A stretch of 64,000 nt of DNA, taken from the NCBI RefSeq assembly GCF_958450345.1, contig NC_088781.1, forward strand, positions 79,125,797 to 79,189,796, written 5' to 3'. Shown here in pieces: positions 1-10,547 of the stretch. Numbering within the stretch: position 1 is the stretch's first letter; each line of letters begins with the position of its first letter. The notes beneath the pieces were generated by a model. The model had not been told where the DNA came from. It saw only the letters and a list, made by a program, of their open reading frames with translations, and searched no databases. Made by a program: the position numbers and the translations under genes. The stretch is from Calliphora vicina. Taxonomy: Eukaryota; Arthropoda; Insecta; Diptera; Calliphoridae.

Positions 1-1110
1 GAAGATAATGGTACATCAAGGGGTGCTATACCTAAGGTCGGAAATAAGATAAGTAAAACTAAATCTCCAGTTCAAACAGGTATGCTTAGATATATAAGAA
101 TTAATAAACGAAATTTAAGTCCCCAGAAAAGTCTGCCTTCTGAGAAAAATCAAAAAATTACTGATAACCCCTTGAAAAGTAACCGTTTTGTTCTCTTGAG
201 TGAGGAAGATTCTAATCATCAAAAAAATTATGATAAATCCATCCGTAAACCGTTAAATCCACCACCAATATTCCTTCGTGAAACTAGCTCTAATAGCTTA
301 GTGAAATCATTTATTGAACTCATTGGAAAAAATAATTTTCATATTGTTGCAATAAGAAAAGGAAGTGTGCAAGAGACAAAAATAGTTGAGGATTGTTATA
401 GAAAAATCTCTCAACACCTAAATGACAGTAAGAAAAACTTTTATACATATCAACTTAAGAGTTGCAAGGGCTTGATAGTAGTCATAAAAGGTATAGAGTC
501 CAGTGTTGATACAAACGAAATCAAGGAGGCCCTGGAAGAATTGGGCTATCAGATAAAGAATGTAGTCAATATATTTAATAGAGACAAGGTTCCTCAGCGT
601 AATCGTCCAGTTCAGTGTAGTAATTGTCAGGAATTTGGACATACACGTAATTATTGTACCCTACGCACAGTATGTGTTGCATGCGGAGGCCTGCACTCTT
701 CGTCACAATGTGATATAGTTGAGAATGGTCTCAGTAGGAAATGTGGTAACCCACCGCAGTTAGGTGGAGATCATTCCGCAAATTATCGCGGATGCCCGGT
801 CTACAAGGAGTTACTAAAAAGATTAAGAGAGAGGCAAAAGCTGTTGAGAGGTGAAATAGTTGAATCAACACCTACAAATTCGGTATCTACATCTAGACCA
901 CTAAGCTCTGGAGTATCACAGAAAAATGGCCAGAAAGCTACAATTAATGCTGGAGCCAGCTCATACGCCAGTATTTTAAAAACGGGTTATCAAAAGCCAA
1001 AAGTCCCCCAAAATTTGGGAGGGTTGGAAAACCTTATGCAAACACTTACTGAGAATATTTCCTCTCTTAATCAAAATATGTCAGTCTTGCTTAAGCCGTT
1101 GTTAATTTGA
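1..1110 (+). CDS. Jockey-clade gag (ORF1), copy 1, start outside window
   Basis: The frame is open from base 1; the ATG seen in the other copies lies just outside the window. The protein is the nucleic-acid-binding Gag of a jockey-clade non-LTR retrotransposon, which packages element RNA. Three zinc knuckles follow each other: CSNCQEFGHTRNYC, then CVACGGLHSSSQC, then a degenerate third (CGNPPQLGGDHSANYRGCP) in which the usual CxxC spacing is altered. A basic KELLKRLRERQK stretch follows, typical of jockey Gags. The part before the knuckles (about residues 75-190) resembles the RNA-binding core of this family. This copy has the full C-terminal region, including the 36 residues missing in copy 2. 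The element is dead, so expression is doubtful. Confidence 0.85.
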   Translation, partial: EDNGTSRGAIPKVGNKISKTKSPVQTGMLRYIRINKRNLSPQKSLPSEKNQKITDNPLKSNRFVLLSEEDSNHQKNYDKSIRKPLNPPPIFLRETSSNSLVKSFIELIGKNNFHIVAIRKGSVQETKIVEDCYRKISQHLNDSKKNFYTYQLKSCKGLIVVIKGIESSVDTNEIKEALEELGYQIKNVVNIFNRDKVPQRNRPVQCSNCQEFGHTRNYCTLRTVCVACGGLHSSSQCDIVENGLSRKCGNPPQLGGDHSANYRGCPVYKELLKRLRERQKLLRGEIVESTPTNSVSTSRPLSSGVSQKNGQKATINAGASSYASILKTGYQKPKVPQNLGGLENLMQTLTENISSLNQNMSVLLKPLLI

Positions 1111-1224
1111 GACACAATCTCGGCAGTTCTTTTTCTAGTATTTAAAATTCAAAAGAAAAAATAAAAATTATAAAAAAACACAAACAATTACATTTCATAA
1201 AATTACCAATAACAACTGTGTAAA

Positions 1225-1453
1225 GTGTATAAACAACGATCAACAAGCAAGATCAAGCGTACACGTAAAAGTGATGATGTTGACGCATCATGCGTAAACA
1301 CAATGCCTAAAAAAATTAAACCCAATAACAATGTGCCTAATGTAAGCACTAACAATTATTTTTCGCCGTTACAAACCATCGATGATGACAAAATCGATGA
1401 TGAAGTTATCATTATAAAAACAACAAAAGAAACAATTCCCCCAATAACAATGC
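1225..1453 (+). pseudogene. Second gag module, 5' fragment, copy 1
   Basis: This is the first 76 codons of the second, I-element-like gag module, preceded by about 110 bp of A-rich leader. The module breaks at 1453; the frame then runs 62 bases into unrelated spacer and stops at 1515. There is no ATG at the expected start: the frame opens at GTG in this copy as in the others. The zinc knuckles are absent because they lie downstream of the break. Confidence 0.7.
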
Positions 1454-1587
1454 AATACAATTTTAGATACATATTAGCTACACATTTTTATCGCCGAGCC
1501 TTTCAGAAATTTTAAAAAAAAATTTTGACCCACCCTAATGTGTAAACGCTAAGTAAAACTTTTTTGAATGTATCTGTATATATAACA

Positions 1588-1655
1588 AGTAAGAGTGCTA
1601 TATTCGGCTATGCCGAATCTTATATACCCTTCACCTTTGTTGTGGATGCATTATT
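1588..1655 (+). repeat. Fragment of dispersed tatataccctt repeat
   Basis: The motif ttcggctatgccgaatct followed by tatatacccttcacc is the 5' end of the dispersed repeat seen full length at 44655-46598. The counterpart of its 3' end (aaatgacaatcttatataca) appears at 1790-1809. This suggests a small internally deleted copy abutting the long direct repeat. Confidence 0.6.
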
Positions 1656-1770
1656 ATTTTTTATAATAATTATTTATATATATATATTGCCCACTTTCAG
1701 CGTATAGCATCCTAAATATATCAAGAAAACTTTTAAAAATTTTACATTTAATTGCTGACGAACAGATTAT

Positions 1771-3268
1771 ATTCTAGAAGTTAAATACGAAATGACAATC
1801 TTATATACACCAAACGAAACAAAACACCAAAAACTGAAAAAGCAAAATACGCAAAGCAATGAAACCAACACACATCCAAAACATACGTTTTGTTATACCA
1901 GAGTTCGAAACAAAATACCAGAGTTCGAAAAAAAAACACTAGCATACCGTACGTTAGTGTATTGTACTGTACATCTTCATGTAGAGTACACATTCGTTAC
2001 AAAATGTACGAAATACCTTAAAAAAAAGTTTGCGAACATGTACATTAGAGTTAATTTGGAAAATTTTCACTCCTTGTGGTGGTTCAACATTTTTCTGTAG
2101 AGCAAAAACGGTTGAATATATTGCAAATCTGATTTCACCAGTCGATTCTGAATCAAAAATTAATATAATTGATGTTTTTGAATCCTTAAAAATAGTTCCA
2201 AAACCCACAACAGGGGGCGCAATATGACAAAGGCAATAATTCAATACTATTCATTCCTGTTTGGGGTTTTCAACTCATAATTACAGGTAAAAATAATTTT
2301 TTACAGTACATACATATATTGAAAAACACTTTCCATAAAATATGCATTGGCAATTTGTACAAGTACCATAAAAACCCTTTTGAAATGGTTACAAAATAAT
2401 GGATTGATTGAATCAGGTAGTATAATAAAATTAAATTTTTCCCAACAATGCACATAGGTGCAAAGATATGTTAAAAGGGGCGATAAATCAACCACTGGGT
2501 TTTGATGTATGGTGAATAAAGTGAAAAATACTGAAATCAAAGAAAAATTTAATTTTTCTAATTATTTTATTAGTCATTTAAAATACATTAAATTACACTA
2601 TATTGAGGAGCCTCAGAATAAAAGGTACTTTTTCGCTCATTTAAAAATTTTGGGAAATTGAGTTTTATCTATTTCGCCTCCTTAAAAAACTGCATGAACC
2701 TGGAAATTGTAACAAGTTTCTTACTTATAATAGATACATCTAACTGCCATAAGTCACCACATTAAATGTTAAGGATGTTTGATATAAAACCATTTTAATA
2801 TCGGAAAAATAACCTTTTGTTAATGAAAAAGTACGTTTTGTTAAAAACAAAATTAAAAATTATATTTTTTATGCGGTTTTTTAACGATAATATTTTAAAT
2901 GAATGTTTTTATTTTAATCCCGATCTAAATATAAACAAATTACACATTGAAATTAAATATTTTTTTTTCGTTTTATACTAGTGTTGTACGTTTTGTTAAG
3001 CACTAATTTGTTTAGAACCCATTTACTTAGTAAAAAAATTAAAACAAATTGCTATTTTGGCTCTTTCTAAAAGATTTCAACCCAATTGTTATAAAAATAC
3101 CAAAAAACCAATTTTTTAATAAATGCGAAAAAGTACCTTTATGTATAATAAATTAAAAATACATACATAAAATATTACAATTATTCTAATATGAAAGCAT
3201 CATTTTCATCGCTACTATCGTGTATATCGCTTTCATCTGAAGTTGATGTATCGAAGGTTGGCACGAAA
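1771..3268. repeat. Long direct repeat A, copy 1
   Basis: The 1,498-bp block is repeated at 4078-5582 with few differences (small indels, several substitutions). It starts at attctagaagttaaatacg and ends at ggttggcacgaaa. Inside it, the phrase ataccagagttcgaaa occurs twice in tandem near 1905-1930. At its right end the minus strand reads the acidic C-terminal tail described at 5495-5630. A diverged short match to the left part (caatgaaaccaa, then cacatccaaa and acgttttgtt) recurs near 42385-42440, so the repeat belongs to a dispersed family. Confidence 0.85.
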
Positions 3269-3432
3269 TACTAAAATTTTTAGACAATTGGCAAATTGGA
3301 ATGCGTTTTCTACCCTGCCAAGGGCGTCATCAACAATCTTCATTGTCAAGGTCTATTTGTAAATATCATTTATTTAACTTACTATTATTAGGAATTAGAA
3401 TATGGGAAGCCTAATTCATATTTATATTATTT
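3269..3432. repeat. 164-bp direct repeat B, copy 1
   Basis: It starts tactaaaatttttagacaat and is repeated at 3791-3954 with two visible substitutions. It directly abuts the end of long repeat A copy 1. It includes the phrase tgccaagggcgtcatcaaca. No coding content is recognised. Confidence 0.85.
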
Positions 3433-3648
3433 GTAAATTAGATGAAATTTCAAATATTTTTTATTATATATGTGTATTCTTATTATTACAAATTTATCAT
3501 TTTTATTAGTGTTGCTGTAGTCAACCTTTGGTTAACAATTTAGCTATGAATGTTTTTGTGTTTTTCTTTCTTTCACCTTGGTGTTGATTCATTGAATCAA
3601 ACTGGAGATTGAAAATTGATTTTAGTCTTTTATTGTGCCATGTGTATA

Positions 3649-3777
3649 TTTTATTTATAGATTTTTGGTAATTATTCGAACTTTTTTATTTTTTTTTATA
3701 TATATATATAATTTGAAAGTAAATTTTTAATTAGGCTTAAGTTCATTTTTATTATAATTTATTTGTAATAATTCAAA
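3649..3777 (+). repeat. Inverted repeat, left arm
   Basis: The roughly 129-bp arm pairs with 3952-4080 on the opposite strand. The shared phrase is ttaggcttaagttcatttt on this arm. The poly-T/TA tract in the middle differs in length between arms. Repeat B copy 2 fills the loop. Confidence 0.85.
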
Positions 3778-3790
3778 GAATATCACTGAA

Positions 3791-3954
3791 TACTAAAATT
3801 TTTAGACAATTGGCAAATTGGAATGCGTTTTCTACCCTGCCAAGGGCGTCATCAACAATCTTCATTGTCAAGGTCTATTTGTAAATATCATCTATTTAAC
3901 TTACTATTATTAGGAATTAGAATATGGGAAGTCTAATTCATATTTATATTATTT
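3791..3954. repeat. 164-bp direct repeat B, copy 2
   Basis: This second copy of the block at 3269-3432 sits in the loop of the inverted repeat, in the same orientation as copy 1. Confidence 0.85.
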
Positions 3955-4080
3955 GAATTATTACAAATAAATTATAATAAAAATGAACTTAAGCCTAATT
4001 AAAAATTTACTTTCAAATTATATATATAAAAAAAAAAAAAAAAAAGTTCGAATAATTACCAAAAATCTATAAATAAAATT
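3952..4080 (-). repeat. Inverted repeat, right arm
   Basis: This is the reverse complement of 3649-3777. It runs directly into long repeat A copy 2 at 4078. Confidence 0.85.
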
Positions 4081-5582
4081 CTAGAAGTTAAATACGAAAT
4101 GACAATCTTATATACACCAAAGGAAACAAAACACCAAAAACTGAAAAAGCAAAATACGCAAAGCAATGAAACCAACACACATCCAAAACATACGTTTTGT
4201 TATACCAGAGTTCGAAACAAAATACCAGAGTTCGAAAAAAAAACACTAGCATACCGTACGTTAGTGTATTGTACTGTACATCTTCATGTAGAGTACACAT
4301 TCGTTACAAAATGTACGAAATACCTTACAAAAAAGTTTGCGAACATGTACATTAGAGTTAATTTCGAAAATTTTCACTCCTTGTGGTGGTTCAACATTTT
4401 TCTGTAGAGCAAAAACGGTTGAATATATTGCAAATCTGATTTCACCAGTCGATTCTGAATCAAAAATTAATATAATTGATGTTTTTGAATCCTTAAAAAT
4501 AGTTCCAAAACCCACAACAGGGGGCGCAATATGACAAAGGCAATAATTCAATACTATTCATTCCTGTTTGGGGTTTTCAACTCATAATTACAGGTAAAAA
4601 TTATTTTTTACAGTACATACATATATTGAAAAACACTTTCCATAAAATATGCATTGGCAATTTGTACAAGTACCATAAAAACCCTTTTGAAATGGTTACA
4701 AAATAATGGATTGATTGAATCAGGTAGTATAATAAAATTAAATTTTTCCCAACAATGCACATAGGTGCAAAGATATGTTAAAAGGGGCGATAAATCAACC
4801 ACTGGGTTTTGATGTATGTACAAAATAAAGTGAAAAATACTGAAATCAAAGAAAAATGGATTTTTTTTTTTTAATTTTTCTAATTATTTTATTAGTCATT
4901 TAAAATACATTAAATTACACTATATTGAGGAGCCTCAGAATAAAAGGTACTTCGCTCATTTAAAAATTTTGGGAAATTGAGTTTTATTTATTTCGCCTCC
5001 TTAAAAAACTGCATGAACCTGGAAATTGTAACAAGTTTCTTACTTATAATAGATACATCTAACTGCCATAAGTCACCACATTAAATGTTAAGGATGTTTG
5101 ATATAAAACCATTTTAATATCGGAAAAATAACCTTTTGTTAATGAAAAAGTACGTTTTGTTAAAAACAAAATTAAAAATTATATTTTTTATGCGGTCTTT
5201 TAACGATAATATTTTAAATGAATGTTTTTATTTTAATCCTGATCTAAATATAAACAAATTACACATTGAAATTAAATATTTTTTTTTCGTTTTATACTAG
5301 TGTTGTACGTTTTGTTAAGCACTAATTTGTTTAGAACCCATTTACTTAGTAAAAAAAACAAATTGCTATTTTGGCTGTTTCTAAAAGATTTCAACCCAAT
5401 TATTATAAAAATACCAAAAAACCAATTTTTTAATAAATGCGAAAAAGTACCTTTATGTATAATAAATTAAAAATACATACATAAAATATTACAATTATTC
5501 TAATATGAAAGCATCATTTTCATCGCTACTATCGTGTATATCGCTTTCATCTGAAGTCGATGTATCGAAGGTTGGCACGAAA
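4078..5582. repeat. Long direct repeat A, copy 2
   Basis: This is the second copy of the block at 1771-3268. At its right edge it continues into 48 bases (5583-5630) that copy 1 lacks, so copy 2 looks like the parent and copy 1 the truncated duplicate. Confidence 0.85.
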
Positions 5583-5630
5583 AATATAAAAGCTCGTTTA
5601 TATTTTTTTGGGACTTTTTCGGAATCGTTT
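5495..5630 (-). pseudogene. Acidic C-terminal tail of an unidentified protein
   Basis: The minus strand is open from the unit boundary at 5630 to a TAA at 5495. The frame has a lysine-rich stretch (EKVPKKYKR), a hydrophobic segment (AFIFFVP) and an acidic tail (TSTSDESDIHDSSDENDAF). Acidic serine-rich tails are common at transposase C-termini, but no catalytic motif is present, so the family is unknown. The tail alone is duplicated at 3181-3268. The upstream part of the gene is cut off by the start of array copy 2. Confidence 0.35.
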
Positions 5631-6400
5631 ATGAGCAGAAAGTTAAATATATCGTTTATTTTAATGCTAAAAATAGTTTAAACATTTTCAAAATCTTATT
5701 AGCTAATAAAAACTTTATTGCTATATATTATTTAAAACCATTTAGCAAAGATTTATAAAAAAATATTCATACAAATTTGTACTTAAAACTTTTGGTAAAC
5801 CTTTTTGGAATAAATTCCTATAATTTAAAAATTTAATAAAATCGAAAACCGAAAAATTCGCAAAATTTTAAAATAGAATATATATCTATACTTTCCCTTC
5901 TTTAATCAACATAAAATAGTTATGGGAATTTTTGAGCATTTATGCTACTTTTTTTACTTCCAAAGAACTTTTTCATGTAAAAAAATTATAATAATAGTTT
6001 GTTCGGAGTTTACCAAAATTTAAGTACTTGCATTCATAATTTCTTTAAAAAAGACCACATATCAGTTCCCAACAACATATATCAATATTATTAATACAAA
6101 AACTATTTTATTCAATAATTAATAGGATATTTTAATAATCAAATATACACCTTAATATTCCATTTTTAATAGATATTAAATGTAGTATTTTTTTCATTCA
6201 TCATTTGTTTTGTAAAACGCATTTTTCATTTGTCGCCACAAGTCACAGCTGCCCCAATGTACAATGTTCTCTTGTATTCAGTTGCATTTTTTTAAAAAAA
6301 TATTTTATTCAAGTTACCATACGCAGCCCACAAACTTGTTAGTAAAATAATATACCGTACATGTACGTAGTGTACATTTTGAAAAGTACATAAACGCTAC

Positions 6401-6469
6401 GAGGTAGTGAATGTGTAGAATGATCCGTACCTTATCGTAGTTTTTGCGAACATCATCTCACAAACGTAG
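6401..6469 (+). repeat. Intact copy of the MITE target repeat
   Basis: This 69-bp sequence (gaggtagtgaatgtgtagaa to cacaaacgtag) recurs at 6606-6639 plus 7760-7797, where the MITE splits it. It therefore preserves the unoccupied target (ccttatcgtag) inside the same unit and proves the element limits and its 3-bp target duplication. Confidence 0.9.
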
Positions 6470-6639
6470 TGTACGTTAGTGTTATTTTTCATTCGAAATT
6501 ATTGTTTTATACCTTATTAGAAAGATAATTTTGTCTAGAAGATTATGATTAATGCAAATGTTTAAAAAACAGTATTTAAATAGGGAATTAGTGAATGTGT
6601 AGAATGAGGTAGTGAATGTGTAGAATGATCCGTACCTTA

Positions 6640-7759
6640 TAGGGTTTTTACACTAGCGCACATCTAACATCTACCATCAATTTGCAAAGATGTTAACATC
6701 TTCCCATAATACCATGTTCACACGACGGCATTATTCGTCATTCACGCTCTCATTCGTCATTCAACCCCCAATTACGAACTGAATTACATGATTCGCCATG
6801 CAAAATTTCAAGTGCGAATTACCTTGTTCGTACGTAATTCAGTTTGAATTACCTTATGAATTACGAACGAATGACTGTCATCTCTAATTTTTATCGATTA
6901 TTTATGTATCAAAATCAGCTGTCCAAACAAAATAATCAAAAAGATTTTTGTATTAAATAAATAAATATATTAAAAGAAATAAAAAAGTTAAAGCCACGCA
7001 GCTCTGCCATTCTTTCAGCCCACACCTCTAATAAAGCCCGCTCGCTGCCCTGGTCCCACTTGCTTGCAGATTTTCTTTTTTCTAATAATGAAAATAATAA
7101 TTAAATTATATTTGTTTAATTAATAATGCTACAATTTTATGTTTTTACTTACCTTTTTTATCCATTGCCAAATTACAAATTTAAAATTCGCACCAAACAA
7201 ACAAAATAAACAAAAAAAAAAACAGGTAAACAGAAGAAAAAAAAAACAAGAAGAAGAAATAAATAAATGTCAAACTGAATTACGAATGTTGTCGTGTAAA
7301 CAGGTTGATTCGCAATCGTAATTCAAAACGCGAATTAAGTAATTCAGTCTGCCGTGGAAACATGGCATAAGAATTACACAGGGCTGAGTGCCAACATCTT
7401 TCTACATCTTTAAAAAATGTTCCTATCTCATTTCGTTCCACCTAACATCTTTCGATTATTTTAGTGTCACCACTAATAAATGGCATTTATATTAAGAAAA
7501 AAATGTAAACAAATATTTGTATAATAATGAGGGGACATTTTATTTGTTTGAAATATGCTTGTGAAATTATTCTCTTATTTAATTTTATAGTATAAAAAAG
7601 AAAACCAGTCTCAATTCATTTTGTTTTCATAAAAACAATATGATTTTTAATATTTTTGCAATTTTACTGATGGTAGATGTTGCAAGTGTGAACAAATCTT
7701 TCAAGTTTTCAACATCTTCCATACGTTTCGCCAAAATGTACGTAAGTGTAAAAACCCTA
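6640..7759. mobile_element. PIF/Harbinger-like MITE, copy 2 (longest form)
   Basis: Terminal inverted repeats begin TAGGGTTTTTACACT and agree over about 24 bp with a few mismatches. The flanking target duplication is TTA (6637-6639 and 7760-7762), shown by comparison with the empty repeat at 6401-6469. A TTA/TAA duplication is the habit of PIF/Harbinger elements, which is the basis for the family call. No transposase is encoded. A second TIR element (6712-7366) sits inside it. Confidence 0.8.
6712..7366. mobile_element. TIR element nested in the MITE
   Basis: The left end CATGTTCACACGACGGCA (6713-6730) pairs imperfectly with TGCCGTGGAAACATGG (7350-7365). Further inside, aattacgaa/ttcgtaatt motifs recur on both strands (for example gaattacgaacgaatgact and cgcaatcgtaattcaaaac). 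No coding capacity is seen. Copies 4 and 5 have lost about 390 bp, including the right terminus. The target duplication is not clear. Confidence 0.55.
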
Positions 7760-7797
7760 TTATCGTAGTTTTTGCGAACATCATCTCACAAACGTAG

Positions 7798-8030
7798 GTA
7801 ATACTTTTTTGAATTTTAAGCACACATAAATGAATACAATGGTTTTTTTCTTATGTATGTGAATAGTGAGAAATAAAAAATGTCCAATGCTCAAAATTGA
7901 GAGGCTTTCTCATAATGTTGTTGATTTTTTTATCTCAACTATCTTTTAATGCATTATATGTTAGCTTTTTCTCAGCTAGTTGTGGTTGACTCTTAGATTA
8001 TTTTCAATGAAGCCAACTGACTATTTTAAC
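7798..8030. other. AT-rich stretch left of the DNA transposon
   Basis: No gene is seen. The phrase gcattatatgttagct near 7953 resembles the subterminal repeats on the right side of the EnSpm/CACTA-like transposon (gcattatattgcagtcagct near 15163), so the transposon may extend further left than 8030. Confidence 0.4.
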
Positions 8031-8079
8031 ATGGGGGTGTCATTGGCAGTAGTCAATTGTCCGACTCTGCAGAACTTTT

Positions 8080-8235
8080 CAACTAACTTAAAGTCAGCTA
8101 TGTAATAGTTAACTTAAAGTTAGCAATTAACTAACTTAAAATTGGTTATTCAAAGGTTAGCTTAAAGTTGGCTAATTTGTATGTAACTTAAAGTTAGTTA
8201 TTTAAAACTTTAAGTTGACTAATTTTTAGCTAACT
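8080..8235. repeat. Left subterminal repeats (taacttaaagttag)
   Basis: About six near-palindromic copies of taacttaaagtta, 20-30 bp apart, in both orientations. Subterminal motifs of this kind bind transposase in CACTA elements; here that role is inferred. Confidence 0.6.
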
Positions 8236-8408
8236 TAAATTATCTGCAATTCTTATGAGAAGCAGACGTGTTTTTTATTCGATCCGCGATTTAAGTGGTT
8301 TCAGTGAAAATTTAAATAAAAAGGAAAAATTTTGCGATTGGACGCAAAAAAAATAAATATTTCTCTAAGTGTTTAATATAAACAAACAAATTAAAAAAAT
8401 ATACAATA

Positions 8409-8977
8409 AGGGTACTCATTTAAACGCTTAAGTTTCCTATTTGTGCAAATGTGCAAAATTTGCGCGACGTGTTTCATGAACTCACCTTTTCAATTTTTTT
8501 CAGAAAATTTATATTTCATAAAAATGTCAAATAAAAATAAATTCAACAAAAGCTTTTAAAAAAATTTTTTCAAATTGCATACATTTTAATTTGAAAAATC
8601 TTGAATGAAAGTTAAATCTTTGGAACAAATGGTGGTATACATAGTTTGGAAGATTTTGTTTATATTCTATCTGTTGGTTAATGTTTTCAGACACAATGCC
8701 ATTTAATCCAATCATTCTGTTCCAAAGTTACACAATTTTCACATGCACAAAATTTTTATATTTTTTGATTTTTATTTCTTATAAATAAAAATAAACAAAA
8801 GCAGCTGATTCATCAAATGCACAATAAATTCAAGTTTGCGAGTCTAAATTGACGCGCAAACTTATCGGAGTTGTGCAAACGAATTTCCATACATTTTTTG
8901 ACAGCTCATTTGCGAGAGTGTAAAAATGCACAGATTGCACAGTTTGCGAGACATATAAGCGTTTACATGAGGACCCT
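8409..8977. mobile_element. MITE in the retroelement 5' leader, copy 2
   Basis: The 569-bp element has inverted ends AGGGTACTCATTTAAACGCT and, on the other strand, AGGGTCCTCATGTAAACGCT. TA flanks both sides (8407-8408 and 8978-8979), the target duplication of Tc1/mariner-type elements. The interior has gtgcaaa/tttgcac motifs and no coding capacity. Confidence 0.75.
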
Positions 8978-9063
8978 TAATATAACAAAAAAAAATAGAA
9001 ATTGGTTTAAAAGTGCTTTGTTTATTTTATTTTTTCAAATTTCGTTAAATTACTGTGAGCATA

Positions 9064-10433
9064 TGAACTCTCATAATGAGAGTAGACTCAGTTTAAACGG
9101 CAGAAATTCCTACATATTTTTGAACGGGGAGGGTAAAATAGAAGTGCTAACAAAAATATAAGAGATCCAGACTTTAACAAAAATTATTTAACCGCCAAAC
9201 CGATTGAGAGAGCGCGCTCTTGTTTCCCCGTGATACAAATACATGAGAACAATATTGCACACACATCATCACCTAATAATGCTTGTTTAGAACAAAGCAT
9301 AAAAGAAAATAAAAAGTGTTCTGGTACAACAACAAATACTGTAGTAGATATAACAGAGTCAAGCTTATGATAATCCACTAACAACACCTAGTGAGAGTTT
9401 TAATGTATTTAACACTGTAAATACCGTGATGGAAGATAATGGTACATCAAGGGGTGCTATACCTAAGGTCGGAAATAAGATAAGTAAAACTAAATCTCCA
9501 GTTCAAACAGGTATGCTTAGATATATAAGAATTAATAAACGAAATTTAAGTCCCCAGAAAAGTCTGCCTTCTGAGAAAAATCAAAAAATTACTGATAACC
9601 CCTTGAAAAGTAACCGTTTTGTTCTCTTGAGTGAGGAAGATTCTAATCATCAAAAAAATTATGATAAATCCATCCGTAAACCGTTAAATCCACCACCAAT
9701 ATTCCTTCGTGAAACTAGCTCTAATAGCTTAGTGAAATCATTTATTGAACTCATTGGAAAAAATAATTTTCATATTGTTGCAATAAGAAAAGGAAGTGTG
9801 CAAGAGACAAAAATAGTTGAGGATTGTTATAGAAAAATCTCTCAACACCTAAATGACAGTAAGAAAAACTTTTATACATATCAACTTAAGAGTTGCAAGG
9901 GCTTGATAGTAGTCATAAAAGGTATAGAGTCCAGTGTTGATACAAACGAAATCAAGGAGGCCCTGGAAGAATTGGGCTATCAGATAAAGAATGTAGTCAA
10001 TATATTTAATAGAGACAAGGTTCCTCAGCGTAATCGTCCAGTTCAGTGTAGTAATTGTCAGGAATTTGGACATACACGTAATTATTGTACCCTACGCACA
10101 GTATGTGTTGCATGCGGAGGCCTGCACTCTTCGTCACAATGTGATATAGTTGAGAATGGTCTCAGTAGGAAATGTGGTAACCCACCGCAGTTAGGTGGAG
10201 ATCATTCCGCAAATTATCGCGGATGCCCGGTCTACAAGGAGTTACTAAAAAGATTAAGAGAGAGGCAAAAGCTGTTGAGAGGTGAAATAGTTGAATCAAC
10301 ACCTACAAATTCGGTATCTACATCTAGACCACTAAGCTCTGGAGGGTTGGAAAACCTTATGCAAACACTTACTGAGAATATTTCCTCTCTTAATCAAAAT
10401 ATGTCAGTCTTGCTTAAGCCGTTGTTAATTTGA
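9064..10433 (+). pseudogene. Jockey-clade gag (ORF1), copy 2
   Basis: The likely start ATG is at 9064 (MNSHNESRLSLNGRNSYIF). The frame is lost near 9160, continues in a second frame (RDPDFNKNYLTAKPIERARS, to about 9368), then passes to the main frame, which is open from about 9355 with its first ATG at 9429. The product would be the element's RNA-binding Gag of roughly 450 residues. The zinc knuckles lie in the last open segment. A 108-bp in-frame deletion at 10343 removes 36 residues present in the other copies; short ggag matches at both edges suggest slippage. The protein from 9429 has 334 residues. Confidence 0.75.
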
Positions 10434-10547
10434 GACACAATCTCGGCAGTTCTTTTTCTAGTATTTAAAATTCAAAAGAAAAAATAAAAATTATAAAAAA
10501 ACACAAACAATTACATTTCATAAAATTACCAATAACAACTGTGTAAA

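Larger units (their letters stand above)
1..1453 (+). repeat. Array copy 1, partial unit
   Basis: This stretch matches the middle of the 10.4-kb unit: position 1 equals 9432 of copy 2. It is cut on the left by the window edge. On the right it stops inside the second gag module, after the run ccaataacaa, where the sequence changes to unrelated DNA. It holds the first gag module and the first 76 codons of the second. Unlike copies 2-5 it is not followed by a unit-to-unit junction, so it was separated from the array by a rearrangement or is the end of a further copy. Confidence 0.9.
1454..5630. repeat. Rearranged spacer between array copies 1 and 2
   Basis: The 4.2-kb block contains no recognisable complete gene. 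It is built from a 1.5-kb direct duplication, a 164-bp direct repeat and a 129-bp inverted repeat, each listed separately. Its right edge at 5630/5631 coincides with the left limit of the tandem unit, so 5583-5630 is likely the original left flank of the array. Short frames here, including a 96-residue minus frame present in both long repeats, resemble no family I know. Confidence 0.8.

Noticed and set aside
1954..2244. 96-residue minus frame present in both copies of long repeat A
   Set aside because: Preservation follows from recent duplication; no family resemblance or start context supports a gene.
8080..8235. Regular taacttaaagtta repeats as a CRISPR-like array
   Set aside because: Repeat spacing is irregular, orientation varies, and the host is a eukaryote; they are subterminal repeats of a DNA transposon.
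8527..8715. 62-residue minus-strand frame repeated in copies 2-5
   Set aside because: It lies wholly inside a non-coding MITE and has no protein-like features.
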